Source: Romanomermis culicivorax
Taxonomy: Eukaryota; Nematoda; Enoplea; Mermithida; Mermithidae
Length of the DNA: 64,000 bases
Assembly (NCBI GenBank): GCA_963922205.1
Contig: CAWUHX010000101.1
Span: 577,001 to 641,000 of the forward strand
Reading direction: 5' to 3'
Part shown: one piece after another, positions 35,262 through 45,965 of the stretch
Layout: each line of letters opens with the position of its first letter
How positions within the stretch are numbered: the first letter of the stretch is position 1
The notes under the pieces: generated by a model
Databases searched by the model: none
What the model was told of the DNA's origin: nothing
What the model saw: the letters and a program-made list of their open reading frames with translations, nothing else
Program-made: the position numbers and the translations under genes

Positions 35262-36077
35262 ATATAATCACTGATCAAATAGATTGTGACGCAAGCACAG
35301 ATCCTATTACTGACTCCCCTACTTTATGTTTCCATGGAAAGCAAGGGTATCGCATCGATTTTGCTCAACAAGGTCCGTCAAAAAAGATGGCCCTTCCCAA
35401 AAGTGCTAAAGCCCTATTTGGAGGTAAATTTAAGAAGGAATTTGTGAAATCGGCGATAGTCGCAGACTCATTCTTACTTGTTCCTTGACAATAAGTTGGA
35501 TTATTATTCTCCAAGTATGTTTGTTATATAATATTTTAAGAAAACACGTTCTAAAAAAACTTAAAACTTAAAAAATAACAATGTTAACGATAGAATCATA
35601 TTTTTAAATTTAAAAAAATTTCGTAGTTGTACCTGGAAACAGCACAGAACATGATTTTCTTTTCAAGAATGAGTCAAGTGTCCATGATGCACAAATGGAT
35701 GTTTTTCAGCTAAACTATTTTTTATATATGTATTTATCTAGAAAAAGTTGACATTAAACCTTTGATACAATCAGCAAGCTTGGCTACGTAGAAAACTGAA
35801 AAATAGGAATGAGTTTCTAGGATTAAAATTGTCGAGTGTCGCCAGTTGAAAATTCTAGAATTTGTTGATTCAATAACAAAGTATACTGAACAAGACCTAC
35901 TGGGGTTAAAAATGTACTGGGTCAGGATATACTGAGCTAAAATAAACTGAACAAAACATATTAGACAAAATATACTATGGTAGAAATATACTGAGAAAAA
36001 ATTCAATGGGTCAAAAATAATCATAGTCTGCAAGGTATATGCTTCCATCAACATTTTTTTGAGACATTAATTGAGAA
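35262..36077. other. Intergenic, with a short degenerate tandem repeat
   Basis: No gene recognised. At about 35877-36015 a unit of roughly 15-17 bp around AAAATATACTGAG is repeated about eight times with drift. Confidence 0.4.
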
Positions 36078-37149
36078 CTCCATGGAGTAAACGGTGGATT
36101 GTTTCCTAAATTATCTCCAGTTAACATTCGAGAAAGAGGAGTAAAGAGAAGAGTAGAGTAGAATAAATCGGTATGCCAGAAAGCGGAGTAGGCTAATTCA
36201 CGGATTAAACATCGGAGTAATCAGTGGATTAACTTTTTTCGGTATGCTAGAAATAGGAGTAGAGACAACAGTGGACTAAAAAAAGCTTTTTTTCTTGTCA
36301 TTTTCTAAACATGAACCGGTCAGGTGTATTCGGTAGAGTAAGACTGATTTGTAGTGCTATAACTATGGAAGTTGCAAGCAACATCTCACGAGTTATTTTT
36401 CGAAGATCAGATCCATTTGAAATGCATAGTGATTTTGAGTTCCGACTACGATATCGATTTAATAAAGCAACAGTGCGTGAATTGTTAGGAATTTTGCATA
36501 ATGAACTAGAAAATTCAAGAAAGCGGCATGGAAGCCCAACACCTAACTTTTTTCAAACTTTTCCATTTTGTCATCAGTTGTTCGACATTCCTCTTGGCAT
36601 TCTGGATTTTCTTAGAAGTCTTTCTCAATGCTGAACCATGCCGATTTCTTTGTCCTATTAAAGAAACTGTCCGTCTTTTTATTTTCTATAAAATTCTTTC
36701 GACTTCTGATGGATTCGATTAGAAAATCAATTTCAAGCTCCAAAAAATTATCGCCTGGTTTTTGTTGCTCATTTCACAAGTCTCAAATTATGTAGATTAG
36801 CAAAAACCAATGCAACGAATGCAGAAAAAACCGAGAAACTTAACAAGGTGTGGTCTTGCAGAGAAAAGGTCGATAAAGTAGTCTTGTAGAGAAAAGTAAT
36901 AAAATCTATAAACCCACGATGAACAGAAATCCATTGTTAAAATGTGACAATTTTTTCTAGTCTTTTTGCCACTACTTCACTGGCTAATCCACGGATTATA
37001 AACTCCGCTAACTCCACTTTCCGGAATGCTGAAAAAGAAAATCCGTGGAGTAGCTTAATCCGGGGAGTAGCTAGTCGGTGGATTAGCTTACTCCATGGAG
37101 TGGCTACTCCTCGGATTAGACTACGCCATGGATTATTCTGGGCCCTAGA
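36078..37149 (+). mobile_element. Degenerate PIF/Harbinger element
   Basis: Both flanks of the transposase fragment carry many copies of short motifs around ACTCCATGGAGTA, GTGGATTA and GGAGTAG in inverted orientation (36078-36270 and 36980-37140), with a terminal-looking GGGCCCTAGA at 37141-37150. This resembles the motif-rich subterminal repeats of the Harbinger elements at 12892 and 57002. Left terminus not intact. Confidence 0.5.
36311..36634 (+). pseudogene. Harbinger transposase N-terminal fragment
   Basis: Encodes DPFEMHSDFEFRLRYRFNKA, TVRELLGILHNELE and RKRHGSP. This is the helical region preceding the catalytic domain of HARBI1-type transposases (family pattern: Phe-Arg-x-Arg-Tyr-Arg-x-Ser/Asn-Lys-x-Thr-Val-Arg). 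The DDE residues are missing and the frame drifts after about 36540. Coordinates span the open frame; only 36370-36545 is convincing. Confidence 0.6.
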
Positions 37150-37739
37150 CGAACAAACTTATCAGTTTTTTCGAGATCAATATGTGCTTATTAGCTGAAA
37201 AGTATATCTTGGGAACTTTTTTGCCACATTATTGCCTGAAACTTTATCAAAAAGACTAAATGCTTTCCAGAGTTTTATGTCAAAATGAATCACAGCACAA
37301 CCAAAATAGCATTAGAACTTTATGTCAAAACAAATCACAGCTCAATTGAGAATTAAAAACCAATGTGAGGAAGCGAGTAAAAAAACAACTCAGAAATTAT
37401 AATTTAAACAATCCGTGTATGATGACAATGAATGAAAATCCAATATAACAGGAATAAATTTTTTCCAACTTTAACCCAAGTTCTCAAAAATCTAGTCCAC
37501 TTCTTTTTCTAGTTTGGCAACTAGTCAAGCAAGTATATTCTTCTTTTTTCTGCCCGATCATGGCATTTTCTAATAAACTACATCACGTCTTTTTAGTCGG
37601 CCTCAGCCACGCATGAAAACCTTCGTAGAAGCAGATTGAAATTTTAAATTTGATCGCCTTCACATCAAAGAAATAATAAAAAACAATCTTATAGAATTTT
37701 CACTTTCGATAAAAGTAAAAGATGTGTAAACTGCATAGA
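37150..37739. other. Intergenic, then fragment of ACTAGT element and host repeat
   Basis: 37150-37430 shows nothing recognisable. 37430-37588 is the right end of the 24335-25903 element (ending ATTTTCTAATAAACT). 37589-37739 is the same host repeat that carries the Polinton elsewhere, here uninterrupted. Confidence 0.55.
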
Positions 37740-38374
37740 ACTTAACACAATGTAAACATAGTGTAAAGTGACCATTCTATTGATTTCCCCATGATCAGGA
37801 AGCCATCAACACAAAAACCGCAGAATACCTTTCTTTACACACAGAACAATTTTTTGTGTGAAGTGACTGTGTCCATCGAATTCCCCATGGTCAGAAACCT
37901 CTTCATGCATAAATCGCAGAAATACATTTGTATACACACAAAATAATTTTGTGCATAAAGTGATCGCATTCATTAAAGTCCCGCGGTCGAAAACCTCTTG
38001 AACAAAAAATCACGAAAATGCGCTTGTTTACACACGAGATGATTTTTCGTGTAGAACGACCGCGTCCATCGAATTCCCAATGGTCAAAAAACCCCTTCCT
38101 CCAAAAAGTCATGGGAGTACCTTCGTTTATATTAATGATGATTTTTTGTGTAAATTGACTGCATTCATTGGATTCCCCATGGTCAAAAACCTCTTCCACC
38201 AAAAAATCACGAACATACGCTTGGTTACACCCGGAATAATTTTTCGTCTAAAGCGACTGCGTAAGATGGTCGAAAAGTCTTTCCTCCAAAAATTCACTGT
38301 AGTACCCTCAGTTACATCAATGATGATTTTTTGTGTAAGGTGACTGAGTCCATTGAATTCGCTTCGGTCGAAAA
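37740..38374 (+). repeat. 96-bp satellite array 3
   Basis: About six units of the same array family as 22610-23190 and 26940-27850, with the same blocks (AAGTGACTG, CATTGAATTCCCCATGGTC, GAACATACGCTTGGTTACAC). Confidence 0.85.
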
Positions 38375-38870
38375 CCCTTAAACTCCCAATAACGGTACTG
38401 ATTCAATTGAAACTGCAAAAAATTCAGACACCGTAGTGCATAATGCTGCAAAAATTGGTTATTTTTGAAGCCGTAAGTTTATATAACAAATTGTCAAATT
38501 TCGCGGTTCTGGACATCCATTAATTGAATGGGGGCCATATTTTAAAAAAATAAAAAATCGCATTTGAGATTGCACCCCGAAGATGCTTAGGCCGAAGTAT
38601 GAAGGTTGGATATGTGGCACACCCATTGCTGGGCATGGTGAAACTGGGGGGCTTTGAAAAGTGCGTTTTTTTCATGTTTTTGGGGCCCCGCGGAGCACCA
38701 CTTGCAGATAGAGACGAAATGACAGAAGGCATCCCATTGTTTGCCCCTACGCCCAAAATTATGAAAAAAACCCGAAGGTTCTAGCTCTTACCGTTTGGAC
38801 TCTAGGGGGGGGGGGGCATGAAATTTGGGGGCCAAGTATATTATAGGTTGACGCTATCGCGCCACATGAC
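38375..38870 (+). repeat. Tail module of the satellite element, copy 3
   Basis: More than 400 bp essentially identical to 23191-23640. The match ends near the poly-G run at about 38805, after which copy 3 instead resembles copy 2 (GGGGGCCAAGTATATTATAGG). Confidence 0.85.
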
Positions 38871-38893
38871 TGAGAGAAAAATGTTACAACTTA

Positions 38894-39128
38894 AGGGTCA
38901 TTTCTGCCTTTTTCCGCGGAACGGAACGGAATGCAATCGACACAACCTTATCGAACGAAAGGGAAATTTTCGTTCCCTTCGGTTCCGTTGGGGGTTATCG
39001 TCGGTCATTTTCTAGAAAATTGTAGTTACTCTTTGCGATCGAAAGTTGATTTTCAGGCTGAGCGTTTCAAGGTGTTGGCGATCGGTTCCGTTCCGTTCCG
39101 TCGAAAAAAGCAAGTATTTAAAGACCCT
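38894..39128. mobile_element. Harbinger-type MITE with GGAACGGAACGG motif
   Basis: 235 bp, ends AGGGTC and GACCCT, flanked by TTA on both sides (38891-38893, 39129-39131). Inverted subterminal blocks GGAACGGAACGGAATG and CCGTTCCGTTCCGTCG face each other. No ORF of interest. Confidence 0.65.
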
Positions 39129-39379
39129 TTAGAGAAAAATACGACGATTACTGATCAAATGCTATCTTCGACATGCAGGAAATCTTAAAATCAGCAGTCT
39201 ATTCGTTCCAAACGTTATCGGACAATGTTTTCCGCGGATGAATCAGCATGCTCCGAGAGCTTGATGTACAGCATGATGCGGTCGGTAGATTTCTATACCT
39301 AACAGTCACGTTTGAATTTTTACAAATGCTCAAGTATAGAGTATAAGCATGGTTACTGTAGCGATTCCGAAGGTCTAGG

Positions 39380-40247
39380 AACCAGCGCAGTGTTATTTTT
39401 TTGTGCCACAAAAAAATTTGGAATGGCACAAAAATTTTCGAGCGTTTGTGCCAATTGGCACAAAATTTTTGGCTGGTCAACCATTAAATTTCCTTGATTT
39501 TTAGACGTTTTAGGCGCTGAAAATGTCAAAAATTTTCGGCGCTGCGCGCCGATTCAATGAATATAATATTTCCTACTCGTATATTAGACTAGACCCGAAT
39601 GCGAGCGATTTCTCTTCAAACTGCAAACTTGCTGCAGCAAACTTTACAGGCTTTTAATGACCGATGAATGAAAAAAAATTCTGAATATTCTCTGTTCATT
39701 CAGTCAGATTCGGATTTAGAGCTGAAATCCTTAATTTTTGTGTTTGATTGATTCTAATAGAAAAATAGAAATCGTTTACATTGTTTCGACCGAAAATTTA
39801 CACAATTTTAGACTTTATTCTTTCTAGTCTTTACATTATACAAGGTAAAGTGGGGGTGACCTTGATCAGGGGCGACTTGATCAGAGTATGGCATTTGATA
39901 ACTATGAGATCAGCAGAATGCTATACTCTGATCAAAGTTGCCCCTGATCAAAGTCACCCCACTTTACCTTAAATATTCGCAGTCGAAAATTGAATCAATT
40001 TGAACTTTCTGAACAATTCTAGAGTTATTCAAATTTTCTCAGCATTCCATTTCTTTTTAAAGTCGCCGTGAGCTATTTTCTTGCAGTTTTTTCTTATTTC
40101 AATGTCGTGGTTAGCTAAAAAATAGGTTGGACGTGATTTATACAAAAAATTAATCCGTCAGTATCTTCAAATTGATATAATTTTATCAAACTTTTGGCCT
40201 GAAACTTTTCCGCAGTTTTCAGTATGTTCCTTGTAGAAAAAATTTTT
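39380..40247 (+). repeat. R1 copy 3
   Basis: Begins in the palindromic region (TTTGTGCCAATTGGCACAAA at 39448), GC hairpin at 39537-39551, then blocks matching reversed 45970-46400 and direct 540-710. Interrupted by a small MITE at 39842-39970. Confidence 0.55.
39842..39970. mobile_element. 129 bp MITE with long inverted repeats
   Basis: The left arm AAGGTAAAGTGGGGGTGACC and right arm GGTAAAGT complement pair over about 55 bp, including GATCAGGGGC and ATCAGAGTAT; the loop is only about 20 bp. Nearly the whole element is a hairpin. Confidence 0.7.
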
Positions 40248-40392
40248 TTGTGCAACTTGAGTTTTAGAGATCACATAGCATCAATTACCAAGAAAGCCTT
40301 TAGCTTAAGTTCTTTGATAATTAGAACCCTTACTTTCCATGATACTTCTAACCTTGTTTGTACGCGCGTTTACTGTTTGGTTAGACCCCTGC

Positions 40393-41406
40393 CAGGGTTG
40401 GCAAGACCTGGGTTTTTGGGTTTTTGGGTTTTTCTGGGTGCATTTTCTTGACAAAATTTGGGTTTTTGGGTTTTTCTTAATTCTTTAAAATGAGGATTTC
40501 ATCGTTAATTTGAGGATTTCATCGTTAATTTCCCTGTGTCAGATCCAGAACGAGATTGAGGATTTCATCGTTAATTTCCCTGTGGCAAATCCAGAACTAG
40601 CTGACCAAAAAAAGTGCTGTGTATCAAGAATTGACGCAATACATGATTGAGGCAAAATTACAAAAACAAAATAACTCTTTTCGCTACCAGATGCTCCTCA
40701 AAAAGAAAAAGTCTGTCCTTGAGTATTGGCTCACAGATGGAGCTGACTAGCCGCTGGTGCAACGAATCGCTCTGAAGGTACATAGATAACATGTTATTTG
40801 TTTCAATGTAGTACATGTATAAAAAATTAATTGAGGTTTTTTCGCTCATTGTCTCTACCGCATCTTCGGAAAGAAACTTCTCTACCTTTGGCTATGGCTT
40901 CATACATTCCAAGCTGCGAAATCAATTGTCGACGGAAACAGTGCGCAAACTGGTATTCGTTAAGACAAACTTTGGGCTGCTAGAAAGTTCCCGTGACTGT
41001 GAATCTGATGAAGTGAGCGAAGCCGAAGCGTGAAATTTGATTTCCGTAATTTTCAATTTTTTAAAGTGACATTTCAATTTTTAGTGTTTAGATCATGCAA
41101 TAAAAAATTCAATAAACAGCCAATCGTTTTAATGAGCCAAATCGATAAAATCGTTGTGCAATGTGCAGTCGCGTGACTCGTGTAAATATGTTACAACCAA
41201 ATGTATAGTCAGTCTTGAACACTGTTCAGCAATTTAATACACTTTATACGTTAAAAATAACATTCTCATATATATTTTAAGTAAAATGATCATTCATTAG
41301 TACAAAACTGGAACAAAAACCCTAGAAAAACCCACCAAAAACCCAGAAAAACCCACCCAAAAACCCAAAAATGAAGATTTCAAAAACTGGGTTTTTGCCA
41401 ACCCTG
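40393..41406. mobile_element. hAT transposon derivative inserted in the LINE
   Basis: 1,014 bp; ends CAGGGTTGGCAAGACC and GGTTTTTGCCAACCCTG; perfect 8-bp duplication ACCCCTGC at 40385-40392 and 41407-41414. Subterminal GGGTTTTTGGGTTTTT tracts occur at both ends in inverted orientation. It keeps the C-terminal dimerisation region of its transposase only, so it is an internal-deletion derivative. Confidence 0.9.
40815..41033 (+). pseudogene. hAT transposase C-terminal dimerisation domain fragment
   Basis: Encodes VSTASSERNFSTFGYGFIHS, KLRNQLSTETV and LVFVKTNF, the hAT dimerisation motif (family pattern: Ser-x-Glu-Arg-x-Phe-Ser, then Arg-x-x-Leu, then a C-terminal Asn). The catalytic part is absent. 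Confidence 0.8.
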
Positions 41407-41816
41407 ACCCCTGCTAGAATATTGTTCAACTGTTTGTAACCCTTACTATGCCTCTGACATAAATCTCATTGAAAAAGTTAAGAGAAGATTCACAAAGAGA
41501 ATATGTGGTTTTGGATCTATCCTTTCATATGATGAGCGTTTAACTAAGCTATGCCTTGATAGCTTAGAAATACGCCGACTACGTGCCGCCTTATGCACGA
41601 TGTTTTAAATTATTAAAGGGCAATCCTCTCTGCAAAAATTGGACTTCTTTATTAGCAGTAATTTGGAGTCCACCCGTCGTAAAAATGACTACAACCTCAA
41701 AACAGGTAAAGCTAAAACAAATATTAGATTATACGATTTTTCCAACAGGTACATTAATATCTGAAATGAACTTTCAGCCGAAGTTCTTAGTTCTTCCAAT
41801 TTACACACATTCAAAA

Positions 41817-42034
41817 CATACCTGTAAGACCTCCGACCAGTTGGGGGGGTAAATCCGAAATTTTGGGCGGGGGTAGGAAAAAGTCGAAATTTTTCCCAAA
41901 AAAGGCCAAAAAACATACACTTTTTGGCAAATTTTTTTAATTTTTTCCCAACTGGGGGGGGGGGGTTGGGGGGGAAAAAGATTTTGGGTACTGGGTTGGC
42001 CAAGTTGGGGGGTCCCCCTCCAAGTACAGATATG
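41817..42034. mobile_element. C-rich small DNA transposon, copy in LINE
   Basis: 218 bp; ends CATACCTGTAAGACC and GTACAGATATG; perfect 8-bp duplication ATTCAAAA (41809-41816, 42035-42042). Same subfamily as 1943-2128, opposite orientation. Confidence 0.8.
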
Positions 42035-42480
42035 ATTCAAAACGAAAATCTCTTAAGATTGATTTTTCTGATTATCTCGGGGGAGGGCGTTAGCCTGTTA
42101 CAAATATGTAACCTGCGCTTCCTATGTATTACCATCATTAACTTGTTTACTGTAGCGCATATTTTCGCTGCGATATTGTATTTGTCGTTTTGAAGTAGCC
42201 GTCGATTGAGTTTTCGGAACTTTTCTTCGTTTTCTTATTTCATTTTAATCGTTTGTTCTCGCGTTTTAACCTTTTTTTTCTTTTCTTGTGTTATATTTCG
42301 CTTGACAGGTAATAAATCTTCTTCATTCATTTCATTCATTCAACAGGGAATATTCATAATTTCTTTTTACTCACCAGTGTTGATAGCCTATAAGGTTTGC
42401 TGTAACGATACCAATACACTGTTCGAAAAGACGTAGTTCGCGTTCAGGCAAAATCTACGAATAGAAAATATTATATTGGT

Positions 42481-43330
42481 TGACTCGACGCGAAGCGCCA
42501 AAAATTTTTTGCATTTTCAGTCCCTAAAACGTCTAAAAATCAAGGAAATTTAATGTTTGACCAGCCAAAAATTTTGTGCCAATTGGCACAAACGCTCAAA
42601 TTTTTGTGTGTCAAAAACCATGTTTTGGCACAAAAAAAACACTGTCTAGGAAGCAAAACTCGCGCTGTTGTTACCACGGTTTTTTTTGCACACAGCAACC
42701 AAATTTCGGGCTGTGCCAACTTGCACAGTGCAACTTGAGGCCTGACTGCTCTTTTGATTATGTGATTGGGTTTTCTGTCCGGAGATGCATTTTTATGCGT
42801 TCTAAAATGGAAAAAGCAGCGTTTTTTTGTGCCAATTTGTGCCAAAATCGAAAAAAATTTGTGCCAATTGCACAAAAAAAATTTTTGCAGCCCAAAAACG
42901 CACTGAAAAGCTTTAAGAAGTTTTATGCCAACTACATCGCCGCACTGATTTGCATAAAAATCGTGCCAACTCAATTTTATCTAAGCACGTCAGTGCGATA
43001 AGAAAAACTGGAGAAAGCAGTTTACGCGATTCGAAAAGAAATCGGATGCTGCGAGAATTCAGATATTTTTATAGAATTTTTCAACTTTCTATATATTTTT
43101 CTTTAATTTCGGCTACGAATTTCTTCTTAACAACCGAAGTAAAATTAAGGTTGTCCATAATTGCTTTCTCCTGAAAAAAACTAAGCTGAAAGTCGCATCG
43201 CGTAAATTTTTGGTTAGAAAATTGTGCCAACATTGTCAATTTTTCTGTTCGAATGAAACACCAAAAATAAAATTTCCGGTTTCCAATCACACTGAATGAA
43301 CAGTGGAAGTTAATCATTTCTATTCATTTT
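42481..43330 (-). repeat. R1 copy 2, reversed
   Basis: Reverse complement of positions about 300-950. GC hairpin at 42486-42499, palindrome TTTGTGCCAATTGGCACAAA near 42575, and an inner block at 43090-43220 matching 310-480. ORFs giving Cys-Ala-Asn-Trp-His-Lys are translations of the palindrome. Confidence 0.65.
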
Positions 43331-43399
43331 TCAGTCATTGTCAATCTCAAAGTTTCTTGCGATCATACAAATGTACTATTCGAATACAATACAATTCGA

Positions 43400-43565
43400 A
43401 TACAATTTCTCGCGAAGCGCCGAGAAAATTCTGCGTTTCAGTCGCTAAAATGACTAAAAATCAAGGAAATTCAGCCTTCAGCCAGTCAAAAAATTTGTGC
43501 CAATTGGCACAAACGCCCAAATTTTTTTGTGCCAAAAACCATGTTTTGGCACACAAAACTTGATT
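43400..43565 (-). repeat. R1 terminal fragment abutting the retropepsin remnant
   Basis: Hairpin at 43409-43425 (loop GAA), then GTGCCAATTGGCACAAA at about 43496, as in the R1 copies at 42481 and 39380. It is read through by the end of the retropepsin ORF. Confidence 0.6.
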
Positions 43566-44396
43566 AGGTTCTATCAGGCAACTGGAACCCGTATTATTGG
43601 AGATCATCAATACAAAGTCCTCCTTTGAACCGTCAACTATAGTATCCTCTATTCTGAATCTCATTTCTGAATCATCTCCTTCCACGATGATTCCATTTAT
43701 TCTATTTGCCGAAGATTTATTCCACAATTTAGCTTTCACTAGCTGATCTGTTCCGTGTGGAATGTAAATTCTATTACAAGCCACTACTGGAACTAGATCT
43801 TCCAGTTGCTCGATTGTCAAACATTGATCTTCTTCAATAGAATTTTCTTGTATTGATTCTGCTATCATCGGATTATGCATCCCTACTATTGGAATTGCTT
43901 TCTTGTCAGATGTTAACAAATCAATACTTTTCTTTACACCCATCATGGTCATTGAGCTTTTTCCGAAATCTGTCACCGTATTGACTTCCGGATGTGCTAG
44001 GAAGTCTGTTCCCAATATTAAATCCTCTGCGGACCCTGGTATTATGATAACTCTAACTGGAAAACAGCCATAATCACATTGCATTTGAAACTGAATGTAA
44101 CCATGTGCACTAACTACTTTACCATTGGCGACAGTGACTTTTGGGATCTTAAGGTAGGCTGTATACTCCAGTCCATGTGATTTTTTCAAGAAATCACCTG
44201 ACATCACCGAACACTGAGCTCCTGTGTCAATCAGTGCCTTTGCAGTAGTAGAACACACAGTTACTCTGATGTGAAATGGCTGTGTTTTAGGGTATCTTGC
44301 TAACATATCCAGTTCCTCTGCAGTTGCCTTTCTACCATACTCGGCTTTACATGACTTTGACTTTTTATATTCTTGTGCGCGGTTATAAAAGGTCAT
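43566..44396 (-). pseudogene. Retropepsin-bearing retrotransposon fragment
   Basis: Continuous minus-strand frame of about 277 residues before it runs into R1 sequence. Contains the aspartic protease signature ALIDTGAQCSVM and the second conserved segment DLILGTDFLAHP, the arrangement of retropepsin-like domains in Ty3/gypsy-type polyproteins. Downstream residues (HGTDQLVKAKLW) look like the linker toward RT, but RT itself is missing. Upstream of 44396 no gag or zinc knuckle is recognised. The open frame over 800 bp is notable amid decayed neighbours. Confidence 0.75.
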
Positions 44397-45179
44397 TCTA
44401 GTTAGTGCCTATAGGTTCTAATTATCAACTTATTATGGATAAATGTTTGATCCTGTATTGTTTGTGGAAGAATTTGATGAAAACTAACATTTTTCTCGGC
44501 CATTATTTTCCCAAAATTTTTTTGTCATCTCCATAAAAATTTCGACCTTCATGTCATTGTAACATTTTGAGCGTAGAAATTTTTGCCGATTGAAAGATCC
44601 AAATTCTTAGTCGCTTGCCTAGTTTTTGAATTTTAGTTTGTCCGACTGAAAATTCATTAAATTCACTGAGAAATCAAACCTTCTGTCTGGGAAATAAAAG
44701 GTGAAAAGATTAATTTTCCAGCGTTCTAGAATATTGAAATCCAGAAAAAAATTTCGCGCTATGCGCCGAACACATTATTCTGGTCTAGTCATATTAGACT
44801 TTTCATTTTCTCCCCAAAACTCAGAAAATTTGGTTTTAAATGTCTAAAACTGACGCGGATCGAATGAAATACAAGAAAACTAGTTTGCAATAGTTTTTTC
44901 AATAAATTTAAGCAAGTTTATCGATTTTAGAATGAGCAACCAAAAATTTATCTGTGCAACCAAAATTTTTCCCTAAGTTGCACATTGCAACCTGGGCCTG
45001 TGCAAAAAAAGCCTGGTTGTCAGGGTTTTTTTTACAATTCAAAAACTAGGAAAGCAATCAATAATTTCGATTCTCCAACCAGCAAGAATTCCCACTTGAA
45101 TGCAAGATTTTTTCAAAGACCGCAAAAAGATTTTGGGAAAAAAAGGGATAAGAATCTTGCTTTTCGTCAAATCCTCAAA
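44397..45179. repeat. Spacer with R1 5' block, reversed (44700-45030)
   Basis: 44397-44700 shows nothing recognised. 44700-45030 is the reverse complement of the first 300 bases of the window (CAACCAAAAATTTATCTGTG, AGTTGCACATTGCAACCTGG); a hairpin remnant with loop TAT lies at 44754-44770. Confidence 0.5.
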
Positions 45180-45965
45180 TAAACGACACAGGCTCAAACA
45201 TTTATCTATACAACTATATGTCTGAAGTCTCCAATGTATCATTTTCTGTTGAGCTCGTTCGTACTGCTCTCCATAAACTAAATCCTTCCCTCGCCTAGGT
45301 TCCTGACGGGTTATGTGCCTATTTCTCGAAAAAACTGTCCAACTGTTTGGCTGACCCAATTACTCATATCTTCGAGGTTTCTTTCAGAACTGGAGCATTA
45401 CCATCTATGTGGAAAACTGCTAATGTAATCCCAATATACAAAAATGTGGACTCCTCATCAACTTCAAATTACCGACCAATTTCCCTTTGCTGTGTAGTTT
45501 GTAAAATCATGGAAAGCATCATTAATTCTTCTATTATAGAATACCTCAAAAGAAACTCTTTATTAACACCCTCTCAGTTTGGGTTTTTGCCAAAAAAGTC
45601 CTGTGAAACACAGTTGCTCAAATGCAAAATTACTTGGACCCAACTTATAGATTCAGGTTCCTCTATTGATTTGGTCTACATTGATTTCAAAAAAGCTTTT
45701 GATTCCGTCTCCCATAGTAATAAGCTTGTCCTGAAGTTAAAAAATTATGGCATCTCTGGTTTTCTTGAAAAATGGATCATCTCCTTTCTTTCAAATCGCA
45801 CTCAAAGGGTTTGCATTAACAACAAACTTTCCCTATAGCATCAGACGTAAGCAGTGGTGTTCCACAGGGGAGTGTTTTAGGTCCAACTCTTTTCCTTTTG
45901 TTTATAAATGACCTGGGAAAAACAGTGAGTAAAATTCGTAACAGCCAGCGTCTTCAATTTGCACA
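45180..45965 (+). pseudogene. CR1/Jockey-type LINE reverse transcriptase fragment
   Basis: Plus strand. RT fingers and palm are clear: ALPSMWKTANVIPIYKN, NYRPISLCCVVCKIMESIIN, FGFLPKKSCETQLL, LVYIDFKKAFDSVSH (motif A), then in a shifted frame GVPQGSVLGPTLFLLFINDL (motif B). Motif C (YADD) is lost because the element ends near 45965. A TAG at about 45296 and a frameshift with TAG at 45836 show decay. Probably the same family as 40248-42345. Confidence 0.85.

Larger units (their letters stand above)
40248..42345 (+). pseudogene. CR1/Jockey-type LINE, C-terminal ORF2 part and 3' UTR, split by insertions
   Basis: Plus-strand pieces 40248-40384 (HIASITKKAFSLSSLIIRTL) and 41415-41816 (LEYCSTVCNPYYASDINLIE, RRFTKRICGF, YDERLTKLCLDSLEIRRLR) are the C-terminal region of a non-LTR reverse transcriptase. 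A hAT element (40393-41406) separates them, and the codons are contiguous across the duplicated site. A second small transposon sits at 41817-42034. The 3' end is probably the ATTC-rich tail at about 42320-42343, as in CR1/L2 elements. Confidence 0.75.

Noticed and set aside
42540-42974. ORFs encoding Cys-Ala-Asn-Trp-His-Lys repeats
   Set aside because: They translate the palindrome GTGCCAATTGGCAC of repeat R1 in several places and frames.
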